A stretch of 64,000 nucleotides of DNA from the NCBI RefSeq assembly GCF_047496725.1, contig NC_132976.1:2278001-2342000 (forward strand), in the 5' to 3' direction. Below are positions 1 through 12,775 of this stretch, in pieces. Position 1 is the first letter of the stretch; each line of letters begins with the position of its first letter. The DNA comes from Anoplolepis gracilipes (Eukaryota; Arthropoda; Insecta; Hymenoptera; Formicidae). The notes under the pieces were generated by a model. It ran no database searches, was not told the DNA's origin, and saw only the letters and a program-made list of their open reading frames with translations. The translations under genes were made by a program, and so were the position numbers.

Positions 1-1649
1 CGCACATACATATATCAATCATCTGTATATTTTCGGAACTCATAGGTTAAAATATGTCGGCGTTTCATTTTTGCAATTTAAAATTCAATTAGTTTCCACG
101 AAGGTTGGTAACATGTTTATTTTTCAGAAATGAATTCTTTGACCAACACAGAGTCGAATTTTTTTTTTGGCAAAAATTTGATTGTCTCCTCTCTTTTACA
201 ACTCTCCATTTTCAATAATAAAATCAGCGACTTCGCCCCGATATTTTTCTCTTTAAGGGGGGAAAGGGTAAAGAGGGGTTATAGAATTATAGAATTTTCA
301 AAAATGAGAATCTATTTCTTGGTAAAATACACCAAGTAAGATATGTACCCTGTGCACGTTTCAATTTTCGCGGAAAAAATTGATTCCTAAGAAATTTACG
401 CATTAATATCCGCGTATGGCTTTTATTCGTCAAGTTGATAGTTGCTTGTTCGTCAATAATAAATATCTTGGTAATTAAGTCTTAAAAATAAACATTTTTA
501 AAATTTTCCTCGCCACTTCACTTTGAATGAAAAACATTCTGTTATCTGTTTCTATCAAAATTTAATTACTATCTGTTTCTTAATATTTTGACTAAAAAAA
601 ACCCCCTTTATGTTAATTAAAAAAAATATTTCCAACGAGTTACGAGTTTGTATATCTAGCCGTTATTAGGTGATGTTTTGTTAGGTTTACTTTTGACAAG
701 ATACAATTGAATCCCGTTGCTACTTTCGGTACAACGTCGTTGGTAGACGTTACTACATAATAAAGAAAGTCGATGCGCAAAGATGGAACGAACATAAGAC
801 GCGGAGGCGTATTATGCGTTTCAAGGACGGTGTGTTGTATAACAACGTTCGTTTTGCTGATCGCGGTATCGACCTCGTCTGGAATGCTGACGGAACGAGG
901 CTGAATAAAACAAATCCGTTTCCTTTAACATAACTCGATTTCTCCTTCGATACTTCCCCCCATCTCGAGTAATTTATACCGCAGAAAATTATTCAAGGAC
1001 TGTTTCTTATAGACTTTATACTCGCATCAGACATACAATATTCATATCATTTTTTACAAATGAAATATCATGATTTGTATATTTTTAAATTCTTTATAAA
1101 ATTTTGTCATTTTTTTTATACATTATATCGTGCAATAATTTAGTTATTTATTAGATATATAAACTTAGACTATTATAAACAAATTTAGAAAAGATTATAT
1201 CACCTGTGTGAAATATCTCTTCCATCATCGCAATTTTCATTGGAAAAATATTCTTCGTTCGTTGTAAATTTTACCGGTAAAATCGCAACGAGGTTAAATT
1301 GCACTCGGATTGTACATCGTATTCCCCGCACAGAGCTCAAATTCAACGGCGCATCCCGATTGCTCTCCGGAGAGCGACAAATAAATTTCTCGGCTCGCGT
1401 GCACAATTCGTGCCGAATGAAAATGCGTTTCTCGGATCGGATGCGATCATACGATCGCGCGTACAGTTAGAAACGGTTCACTTTAATTAGCTCGTATGTC
1501 ACTCGGTAAGCTCGAGAAATCCGAGTTCCCCGAGGCACAGATGTATAAACGCGATGCTCGCGATCGAAATTAGACGGATAAATTATTCGGCGGCGTGAAA
1601 ACGCGCCGGGCGCAATTTTATCGCGTTCTGTTTATCGATCCGGCGCTTG

Positions 1650-1653
<4 letters not shown>

Positions 1654-1692
<39 letters not shown>
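1654..1692. repeat. (TC)n microsatellite
   Basis: An uninterrupted TC tract of 39 bases. It produces an artificial Arg/Glu run in the minus-strand frame across it. Confidence 0.98.
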
Positions 1693-1693
<1 letters not shown>

Positions 1694-2109
1694 AATGGCC
1701 AGGTAATTAAGCGAGGCAAATTTGCGCATGTTCTCCAAGGTACGCGCGCCGGAGGATGATGACCCGCGGTTCTCGGATTTCGTCTATCTCGCCGACGTTT
1801 TCGTACTCTCGTTCCGTCAATTCCTGTCGTCACGTTTCAACATTTAATTACTTCTCTTCGTTCGACGCGGTTCGTTGACCCGGGCTCCGTCGCACAACCG
1901 ACGAACCTGTTGGTATCCGCGCGAGGACTCGATTAATATCGACAGTCATTTACAGACGAGGGGGTATGCAAAAAAAGATCGTATCGATGGTGAATATGCT
2001 CGCCACGCCTTTGTACCGTAAACAACGACGGATTATCGCGATCAACGCCACCGTTTGACTTATGCCACCCGTCTGGAATGTGAAACGATCGATTTGCCAT
2101 CGATTGGCG

Positions 2110-2140
2110 TTTTTTTTTTTTTTTTTTTTTTCTTTTTTTT
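2110..2140. repeat. Poly(T) tract
   Basis: A T-run with a single C interruption at 2132. Confidence 0.97.
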
Positions 2141-3168
2141 ACGAGATATACAGTCTAATATGAAGAGAGTGATTATACGATAAAAATGAAAGAGATATCG
2201 TATGATAAAAATGAAAAGGAAAATTTGCTTTAATTAATTTCTCTTCTCTTATCTCTCTCTTTTGGCTCTTCAATTTAACGATTATATTCAAAAGGCGTGA
2301 TACGCGCGCGTGTTGGAGATGCGTATAGCATATATAAATTATTATTATCTATTATCTGCCTCGTTATCATGTTCGCTGCTTAAGGAAACGAGTTAATTGC
2401 GGTGATTTAATTTCGTAGAATACAAAGGAAGAATCCTGCGGACGGAAGGTACTCCTCCTCGGGGTTACTGTCCTCGTTAAAATACATGCAATTAACATGT
2501 CCTATTAGCGGTAACACGTTTCGGAAACGTTACGACGGCTCAACACTTTGCGCATTACTAACAACTCGCGTGTATTCCGTTAGATCGATCGTGAGTATAA
2601 TCTCGTGTATCGTGTAGAGCAGATATTAACTCGCGTCTATAAGATGCAGTGGCATATCGCATAGTTGCAGCATCAGTCTTGATTGAGTTATCTTGGCGAG
2701 CGTATCGTCGCTGTAATTTTGCAATTTCCCTTACATCAAAATTGATTCGTCTTGATTTATTCTATATATCGGGTGAATTTTCCTCTAATTTTTTTGCGAG
2801 CGCTATTTTTTTTTCCTCCACATATCAGAAGCGCACACGCGTGCGTCAATCGCCTGAAATTCTATGGTCAAAAGAGATATAGAGAGAAGAAACAGCGTAC
2901 ATTTTGCGCGATCGATAAATCTCCCGGTCCGTTAATGGAAAAAGGCGAATCCTCTTCCGCCAGCTTGGGGCTGGTTATTTCTACCCGGCAGGACCCTTGG
3001 AGTTATTACGGTTTAATGGCCGCGCCGTTAACGAAATCAATTAACGAGGTAGGCGGTTCGACAGCGTCTGGTCAACGTCTCAACTTTCGTCTACTTCATG
3101 CTCTCCCGTCCTTCCCTATCCCCTTTTCACTCTATCTTCACGATTCCCGTTTTATTCGCTCCATCGCA

Positions 3169-3202
3169 CTCTCTCTCTTTCTCTCTCTCTCTCTTTCTCT
3201 CT
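3169..3202. repeat. Interrupted (CT)n tract
   Basis: CT repeats broken by TTT. Explains the Ser/Leu run of the open frame at 2752-3291. Confidence 0.95.
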
Positions 3203-6200
3203 ATATCTTTACTATTTTATTTTGCGCGATTATTGTCTTCAATAGACATAATTTAATTCCTCGTTACATGCGAGAAAATCTATCAGCATGAAGTTTTCTA
3301 ATGAAACTTAATTACGGTCAGCCCGAAATTCTTTATACCCACTAAAGTAGGAGGTACATTGGGTTAAATAACAATTCCGTTATTTACAATTGCGTTATTA
3401 GATACTTTCTTGATTCATTATTTGCGCTCGTATTGGGAGTGTTATTACGGTACTTTGCACGGAGGTAATAAGAAGTTGCATGTCTATTTTCTTCTGTATG
3501 TAATCTGTGAAAATTATGTTACTTTTATTGCTTTTGTCGAGTCAATCAATTGAATTATTAGCTATCAAGTCACAATGAATGTGATAATGACAATAAATAT
3601 TATTCAATATGTATGAATGGAATTTTCAAAGAACGCTTTAATCTAATTAATTTGCAATTCAAGTGTCTCAGAAACGGGGGAAAAAGTTAATTGCGAATAA
3701 TGGAATAATTTCGTAAAGTTTGCTGAATATTGCTTCGAAATTTATGGTACACTTTTATGGTGGGATTCTTGGCGAATTTTGCGACGAAATCTTTGACGTG
3801 GGCGGGTAGTTTTAAGTACCGAAACGATCTCTCCGTTCTCGCGCAAGCTCATCGATTTTAAACGTCTGGAGGAAGTGTGAGGGGGAGAGGTGAGGGGTTA
3901 GACCGTACGACGTGGGGGCGTAGAAACGCGTGCGAGATGAGGAGAGCCAAGCACATCCTAAACGCGGGGTATCGGCCGAACCGCCTTACGAAAGGGTTCC
4001 GACGGAGGTTCGATAATCAAGCGCGCGCGCGCGCACTCGCAAAATTACCGAAATTGCAGGTCGACCGACTCCAGTACTTGACCTCTTCCCGTGGCCCCCA
4101 AAGGGGCAGATACGAAACTACGTATCTCAAGCGCACGTCGCGTACGCGAGTTATCGACTTTACCGTGAGACATTTCACCGCGAAATTTCGCCGGCAAATA
4201 TCGAACGCGCGCAAAAATAACATTGTAATAAAGTTATAACCGTTCGGTCAATAGCTCGGGGTTAACAGCGAGTAATAGTAATCGTGCACCGGGTACAGGG
4301 ATATAATTGAATTGTTTATTTCGCGGAAAGAGACTTAAATATTTTATGAAATTAAATTAATGAGGACATTAATTGAAATCCTGGATTGATCTTAATTCAA
4401 AACTCGGTTATACTTGAATTTTACAAAAGTTTATCTTTTATATATGTAGCAATTTTTTTTTTTCACGATTTTATAATACAATAGTAATCTTTGTTTTTTA
4501 TTATTCTTAGTTTATAAAATTATATTTATAATAATTTAGAATAAATTTATTAATAAATTTTTACTCCAAGGCCATTCAGTTGAATTAAGTTGAACAATTA
4601 CTTCTATATTTATTTTAATTTTTATTAAGGTTTTTCTAATTATACAAAATTTTATATTTAATTGATGAAATAATAATAATTAATAATAAAATTACAATTT
4701 GAAATCAATTGAATATTAATAATGAAAAGTACGAATATTCAGGTTCTTTAAGTATTGAATTTTATTAAATATCTAAAAAGCTAAAAATTGAACCGTCTTA
4801 AAATAAACGACTTCTCGTGTTTTGCTGAGGAAACGTCAATTTCTAAAATTCGTTGAAGAATCTTACTAAAATGTTTTTTTCTAATATATACAGCATTTGA
4901 TAGAGAATATCTGTTAGAACGTGAAAGATTCTCGATGTGAGACTTTTGTGGAAGAATTTTGCCAATGGTTTTCACACGCCCAATTTTGGCTGCCGTTGAA
5001 GTCCGAAATTGCCAACGCAGAAAATATTACAGGTTTCCATCGGGAGAGAAGATTCTCAATTAGCATAATCTTCGTGAACTTGACACACCGTTCCGGCAGA
5101 AAAAATGCTAATGCTCGTGAGATCGAATCCGCGTTCAGGTCGTCTTCCCTGGTCGAATCCTAGGCGCCATTGTGGGAGGCCAGGAGCACCGTTAAATCAT
5201 CTATTAGGTTCGCTAATTAAGGTAGATTCGGTGTACGAGGAAGGTTCATTCGCCGGAAATCTGCCGAAATGGGTGCAATAACCTCTCTCACGTTCAGTTT
5301 ATTTCCACCAAAATAACTTCGCGATATATCATTAAATACGATACATATATATACCGTTTCCCAGAGACAGGAAGAAAGAAATTGGATAATTTTTTTATGA
5401 AATCGAATCAAATACATATGTTGAAAAAAAATTAACTACTAAATTAAAATCGTGCCAATGAATAAAACATAAGTAAAACATAAATCGGAATTGAATAATA
5501 AAATGATTAAACATCGTTTTACGATTAAGTCCGAGTCATTCGCATTCCCAAGAAAACTATTTCGCAATGTTTAAGCATGTTTCCTGGTGACGGCAGGCGC
5601 ATCTAAACGTATCCGTGCAATTAGACTGTTTTCCATACCGAATCGTTAAGCATCTATTATTATTCTCACTTTGTAGCTACGACGAATGTTTTTAAAGACG
5701 AATGTTGTATATACATATGTAGACAAGGCCATTGTCTATGCAGCGGTGCCAACAAGCGATACAAGCAGATAAAGTTGTCTGCCATTCGAGGAAGCGCATA
5801 TATATGAATAATTGTATATACAACGATTAAATTCGTGTTTACTGCTATTAATTGAAACTTATGCACACGCCACCGCGTTACGTTTGAGTAATAAAGCGTG
5901 AAAATACAATTACAATTGTAACGGCATAATAATGTACACGGGATGTTTTTGATAGAGCTAACTCGATTTTTAATGACAGCTTCTTTGAATGCGAAAACAA
6001 AATTTGTTTTTCTAAAATTTTTCTCATTAAAAAAAAAATGCTGAAACTAATTTTTCAATAATTTTTTAGTTTCAAGCGAATAAAGATATTTTTCACGGTG
6101 GCAGATAAATAAATTGCATTTGAAATTTAATTTCTGCCCGAAGTCGAGTTTACGTCATGGCTAAAAATGAGAGAGAATCGAGTATTTCAAGAAGATAAAT

Positions 6201-6758
6201 CACTCCGTTGGATAAGTTAATTGAATGCCGTTCGATGACAGTCAAACGCCATACTTTAAGCGAGCGTAAAAGTAATTATCGCTAATATCCGTGATTATAT
6301 CATCGATTATTTCAATAGCTCTTTCATTATGTCATCAAATCTCGCGGATAATAACGTCGCGCTTCAGCGGACAAACCAAGCGATCGGTCTCTCTCTTCAT
6401 GCGCGCTTACAATATCGATCCTCCTCTTCCGTTCGGCAAGAATTAGTCCTCGTAATCCGTATTTAACACACGGACGGCGGTGTGTAATTATGGATGTAAC
6501 GGCCGTAATTAGCCGGCCGTTTGCCAGGGCGGGGCGCTTCCTACTCTGACGAGCCGAGCGTCCCGCTGAATGAACCGTCGAAATGCAAATGCGTATCAGG
6601 TAAACTAACGTATTAACCGCACCGAAGAGAGCTGATTCACGCTGATGACTCGGCGATTAATTGTTCGATTATGCGATCAAGATACCAGACCAATTCACGG
6701 TTAGCATAATGGAACCGCGCGCGATTTACGCTCGCAAAATCTTTCACTAAGGGAAAAG

Positions 6759-6796
6759 AGAGGAGGAGGAGCAGGAGGAGGAAAAAGAAGAAGAGT
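6759..6796. repeat. GAG/GAA-rich purine tract
   Basis: (GGA)n changing to (GAA)n, a pure-purine strand of nearly 40 bases with one C. Confidence 0.9.
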
Positions 6797-8103
6797 CTGT
6801 TATGCAAATCGTACGAGCCTGATATGCGGCAGAGAGAAGAGAGGGACGCGCTGTTAAGTCGCGACGATATATTAGCGATCGCGTGCCGATAACATCGCCG
6901 ATTTCTGCGTAGTTTAATCAATATATAATAAGCTGCGCATCGCTCGGCAATCGAAAGGATATAAATAATTGACTGTAAATTATTTGCGTCGCATATTTCG
7001 CCGTACAGGCTATCAATGCAATGTTCATAAACGTGTGCGCGTCGAAATTGACAATCCGTTAAAATAAATTATGTAATTGTTAATTTTATTGTACATATAC
7101 ATTCTTAGAAAAAAATTATATTGCTGTTAATTTAATCTTGTTTTATATCTTTTTTTTATGCGAGATTTCGCGAAAATCTGTCTATGAATCCTAAATTATC
7201 GAGTATACAGTAGTCGAGCTTTAGTCTCTCTCCTAATCTTCGTTCATGGAATTAATCTGCATAATTTCAATCGCGATTTGAAATGCAAATTTTGGTAGAC
7301 AATTGCGATGTGTATCATCTAGTGTTGCATGAGATTGTGTAAACGCTCTCGCGTAAATTCATCTCTCTTTCAGCAAACACGTTAAATTTTCGAAATCGAT
7401 TTCATTTGATTGAAACAGCGGTAAGAATGAGTAGTGTCTAAATCGTTTAAAATTACACAGCTTCTTCAATAGGTAAAATATTTTTTAATCGAAATATCGC
7501 TTTATTTCTCTTAGATTTTAAGACTTTATTTTGTCTTGTTTTACAATTCAGTTTCTTGAATATTCATGATTACTTTTGTCATTGAGAATGTCAACATTAC
7601 ATTTGTTTACCGTGACGAAAATATTTAATTTAAATATTATATTTAAGCTTGCACACTTTGTACGCGAAGACGGTTATTTAATTGAATAAATACTAGCAGA
7701 GGTGTCACGAAAGATTCACTTTTCTGCGGCGAGGCGCACACTGAGAATTTGCACCAAAGTGGCATTCCTTTCTGTCATAATCACCGTCAATGACTACTGG
7801 AAAGGCCAAAGGCCCCTACAATTCCTGATAATCGTCCGGACAGCCGTGAAAAGCTTTTTCTGCAGCGTCGGATACTTGACGTATTTTATATGCATAGAGA
7901 CAAGACGCGCCGAGGAAGAAAGAGAGAAAGAGAGAGAGAGGATGCGAGACGAGAAAGGCGAACAAGTTGCAGGTGTCTTCGCGATTTCTATACATAGCGA
8001 TTGCAACTGCGCGAGATCATCAGTAGATAGAGATGGCAATAAATTCGATAAATCGATCTGTTCAACAGCAGCGACGACGACGAGGTCGAGTATGTTTGCA
8101 CGG

Positions 8104-8109
8104 CTCTCT

Positions 8110-8171
<62 letters not shown>
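8104..8171. repeat. (TC)n microsatellite, long
   Basis: About 68 bases of TC with a few TTT interruptions at the ends. It is responsible for the end of the 165-codon open frame at 7702-8199. Confidence 0.98.
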
Positions 8172-11100
8172 AATCGTCGGATTCCTGAGGATGATCTAAG
8201 TACCTGAGATTAATTATTTCGTCGTGTCTAATTAATGCCCGCCGGTGTTGAAGCGTAATTACGATGTCTCGCGCCATTTTGCGCGGCGTTAACTCGAATC
8301 GCGATCGATTATTAGTCAATAATAAGAACTGAAATCCCCATCAACTTGGAGATTCTACATCGGCTATCCGATCCGCTCGCTCGCTGGCTGGTGATCGTCG
8401 ATGCGGATTAATCTGTGAGATTGCACTTTTGTCAAGTATCTTCGTCGAATTTGCGTTGTATTTGAGTCGTCTATTTAAATACTCGAGTGTTGATTAAATA
8501 CCACAAAGTAATTAAGGCAAAATGATGATTTACGAAATGCTTTTGATGGCCTACAGGAGAAGTATAGTTTTTTTACATCTTTATTTAAAATTCTTTTATA
8601 TTTAATTGTTTATAAAAACTAAAATTATTCGTGTCTCGATATTTTCCTTCGAGAAAACAACCTAAATTGATCGAGTTTCGAGATGAGAGAAAATAGAAGA
8701 CTCAGAAAAGTGTGTAATGCGTCTAATTAATTATTATACCCCTCTTCTAAACAATAATGGGGTTTGTTTCAGCTAAAAAAGAAAAGAGGAAGGTTACAAT
8801 ATTAAAGAGGATAAGGCGTCAAACGTATAGCATTAAATTACGATTTCGCTGCGAGAGGAATGTGTGCGATTCCTGTAAATGGAAATCAGTACAAGGCGCA
8901 CGGTGAATTAGACGATTGCGCTACCATATCCGAAGAGCGGATTGATTGTCATGTTCGCAGGTGCTCGCTCAACGAGGCCTCGGGGACCGTGTTACCGGCG
9001 CGTGTAATTAATCGCGGTTACAATCGAGCAATTTACTCCGATAGTTCTAGATGTACGAGCTCGTACGTTAATGGCAAACAACGTCGATCTTGATGCGTTA
9101 CTTTAGTGTCTTAATAACACATCCTTTCCGCCAGAATTTGTGTTGGAAAAATTCTTCTCGTCTGTCGTATTACGATAGATGAACAAAGCTGAGCGATTCT
9201 GTAATTAAAAGTATAACGTAGGAGATTAATTACGCAATGGTCCTTATGTCGTACTGTTCCTCGACATACATATTCAAAAGTTGAAAGAATAATATTATAT
9301 ATATAAAATGACATCATAAAACTAAATGCTTCCGTATTACGATCGAAGGAAAAAAAATTTGGCCATCGTTTTTTTTCGAGGAGAAAAAATTAATCATCCA
9401 TCAATGTCGTAGCGATAATTCAGAATTGATGGATTTCACGGCTGTCGAGCTACCAGATTTTTATTTGCGAGTTTGCCAACAGTGTCCCTGTCGTTGCATA
9501 TCAAAAAAGTTTATTGTGGCACGGATTATCGTTTGCCTCTAGTATGATAGACGCTTTCTATAGTCGTGAGCGCCCGTCGAGCTTAATCGGTAATTAAGAA
9601 GAGAAGCATTGAAATTAATTCAGGATAAAACCGTTTAAAAATTTCTAGCTCTGAAATAATTTTATTTCGTGCGATTTTATTAATCGTAATTTTTTTTTAA
9701 TATAACAACAAAAATTTTTTTTAGATATTTTAATTATTTTTCTATTATATTATTACTCTTTACGCTAAGTGTTATTGTTTCTTTTAAATTATTTAAAAAT
9801 TGACTAATTTAATCAATCTGAAAGAATCAATTTTTCCTAAATTAATATTATTAAAACTAAAAACCAAAAACCAAAGGTTGATTATTATAAATAATTATAT
9901 CGAATAATTTAATATGATTTTCAGTTAAACTACTTAAATAATAAATCTGAATAAAATAATTCAAGTTAAACTATTGAAAATTACATGAAATAAGATTCGT
10001 GGAAGGAAAACTGGCCGAGTTTCGAAGAGTCGATAGTAGTCGCGAAATTGTGCGGTTAGCGATATGTTAATTAGGCGTTAATAGCGTTCGCCATGCACGA
10101 TAATCAGTGATATTCGCCGCAGTCGATCGCTTCGTGCCATTAATAATTAGCTCCTAATTAGACGGCTCGTAAATAATTCCTTGTCGGGCCGCGGATCCGT
10201 TGGACGCGCTTCTTCGTACGCTCACCTTTGCTCTCTTGTATCCCGTTAAGGGACGCCGAGAAAGCCGCGCGCGAGTCGCAACATTGCGCGAGAAATGAAG
10301 GACAACTGCGCTTCTCTCTCGAAAATTTTCGACGTCTGCAATCGCGAAACATATCTTGAACAAAATCCCGAAGAGCTCGCGATTTGATAAGCTAAATTTT
10401 GGTATAATTTTGATAAAAGATCTTTGGAGCAGAATTTTTAACGATGTTAAGTTTAGTTGCATTTTTTATATAGAACGTTTTTTTTTTTTTTTTTTATTAA
10501 AAAAATCTTAAAATAAAAATCCAAAATGCTACTTTTTCAGATCTGCCTTCCTCTTAATAATCTGCATTCTCGACGCAATCGTTTACAATACTATGCAGCC
10601 CGATGCAGCCGCAGTAATGAATCTTTGCGAGATGGCATAAGAGCGCGAGAATCGCGGCTGATGCACTTTTTGCGTATCGCATACCACGTGCGATCCTCCT
10701 CCGCCGTGACTAATTACCGTTCGCATTTATTGTTAACTTTGAGGCCGCGAGGGTTGTGTGGCGAATCGAGGCCTCCTATCCGCCACCCGCGGCCCGAGAG
10801 ACGGAGAGATGAAAAACCGATCTGACGTGAGCTTAATGGCGGTGACAGATCGGTCGGACCGTCACGAATGATCTCGCGAAACCGCCGTGCCGACAATATA
10901 CGCGCTCTCGCATTACCCTGACTTACGCGCCTCGCCCGCGCGTCGTGGAACAATAACCTGTCACCGATGACAGGCCGATCGATAATTCATCTGTGAGCGC
11001 CGGGTCCGAACAGTCGATTAAACTCGACCTATGCCGCCCGACGTGAGTCCGGCGAGCCGAGTCCTCCACCCATTATAAAAACCACCCGCATTCTCGACGG

Positions 11101-11870
11101 TCCTTGCCCTCGGATCGTCGTCCGATGCAGTTCGGCGAGTGAATCTTCATAGAGCTCTTATCTGCGCGATAGAATATAAAATTTCTTACGTAAATTCTTG
11201 CTTTATCAAAGAAAATGTTTGACTAAAGAATCCGCGCTGTTTTAAGAAATATTATTATATTTTCATTTTTGCTAAAAAAAAACAAATACTTACTTACTTT
11301 TAAGTATTAATTATTACTGACAATGAAGATAAGCAAAGTCAATTGTCAATAGTAATAAATTTAACGATACTTTTTTATTTTATTTTTATAATAAAAAAAG
11401 TTTTTTAAATTAATAATAACATAAAAATGTTGTTTAATTATTAAAAGTTTTGATTTTTATATTTTTAACGATCTTTGAAACTTTAAAAATATAAATAACA
11501 ATCATGTGCGAGCAGAAGCATAGCGAAAGTTTAACTTTTTTTTTATTTCCAAAAAAGCAAACTTTATGAATAATCAGGATAATTATCAACAATAATCAGG
11601 AGGATAATTTATTATTTCAACACACGAGAATGAAATTAATTTCACGACAGTGTGATATGCAATTATGCATTTTGTACGGAATTAGAATCGCGACCTTTTT
11701 ATTTTGTTCACTGTATATATCCAGATGTTTGTGTAATATGCGCTTTCTACGATGCCATATCGAGGAACTAATGAAGTAATTAAGTGCATAATAAAGTAAT
11801 GGTTCCAATTGCGGTTACCACTAGCGATACTTGTATCTAATAATGTAAATCTATTTATATCTGTTAAGAA

Positions 11871-11901
11871 AGAGGGAGAAAGAGAGAGAAAGAGAGAGAA
11901 A
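11871..11901. repeat. (AG)n tract
   Basis: Interrupted AG repeats. Confidence 0.95.
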
Positions 11902-12661
11902 TTATTATCGATAGTAGCTGTGCATAAATGGAGAAATTCCAGGTTGTTACGATGCTCGATGGTAATCACGATGACGCGAACGAGCCGCGAGTCGGAGGAC
12001 GAGGAATTTTCTTTGGTTTATACCATTATACGATAACTCGCGTATAATGAAATTACATTGATAATGATCAATAAATCTCCGCGCGCGTCTTGCCCCCGAT
12101 GCGCGAGTATGTTTGTACGTTTGGTGCGACAGGGTAATAACGGTACGAGCTTAGAAGTAACCTTCACTCAAGATCGTTAATTCGTTAATTCCTCTATCGT
12201 AATTAACTTTCGTATGACAAATTGAAGGAAAGACGTTGATTCTAGCTTTATCCTGGTTGTAAGAAACGGACAATCATAAAATTTCGCAAAAGAGCACATC
12301 GCAATTAAGCGAATTATCGATGAAGAAACTTATAATAAGCGGCCTCAAATAGTCGATATTATACGGTTGATGTATGTTAAAGGAACGAACATTATCGGTT
12401 TTAAAAGTCACGATAGTTGAATCGGATGTACGCGGAACTAATCGATTTTCATTTATTCCACGCGCGATCACAAAATCGAGCCATAATTTCATTGATATTA
12501 CGCAGATTCGAATACTGCTTGAAATGATATCTTTCGCAAAATTTCTTACATAAATCATTAATTTTAAAATATAATTAATCGATGAATTCGCGATAAGTTC
12601 GATTTTTCAGAAAAAATAAAAAACTGCTAACTTTTATTCTCAGATTTAAAATGAATATTAG

Positions 12662-12775
12662 ACAAATTTAAATATTGATATTAAAAGTACAATATCGTGC
12701 AGGCTTTAATATTAAATATAGTTTAATATTCTTGATACACAGTAATACTTTCAATATCAATCTTTCAATTTCTGT
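12662..12775. repeat. Foldback (inverted) repeat of about 114 bp
   Basis: The left arm at 12662-12689 contains ATTGATATTAAAAGTA. The right arm at 12746-12775 contains TACTTTCAATATCAAT, its reverse complement with one mismatch, and the pairing continues outward imperfectly. Between them, AATATTAAA and TTTAATATT form a nested perfect inverted repeat about the same centre. It may be a small foldback element or the core of a MITE. No target-site duplication could be made out in the AT-rich flanks. Confidence 0.55.

Larger units (their letters stand above)
1..12661. other. No gene seen; anonymous non-coding DNA
   Basis: AT-rich stretches (about 1-700, 1000-1200, 4300-4900, 7080-7680, 9600-10000, 11160-11480) alternate with CpG-rich ones (1300-2100, 3790-4230, 6360-6600, 10100-11150). 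The longest frames, at 2752-3291 and 7702-8199, owe part of their length to CT tracts. Other frames are under 125 codons and overlap open frames on other strands, or start at GTG or TTG. Nothing beyond the listed simple repeats could be supported. Confidence 0.6.

Noticed and set aside
11074..11140. TATAAAA box with a TGCAGTTC initiator-like site downstream
   Set aside because: The spacing of about 53 bases is too long for a TATA-initiator pair, and no gene follows.
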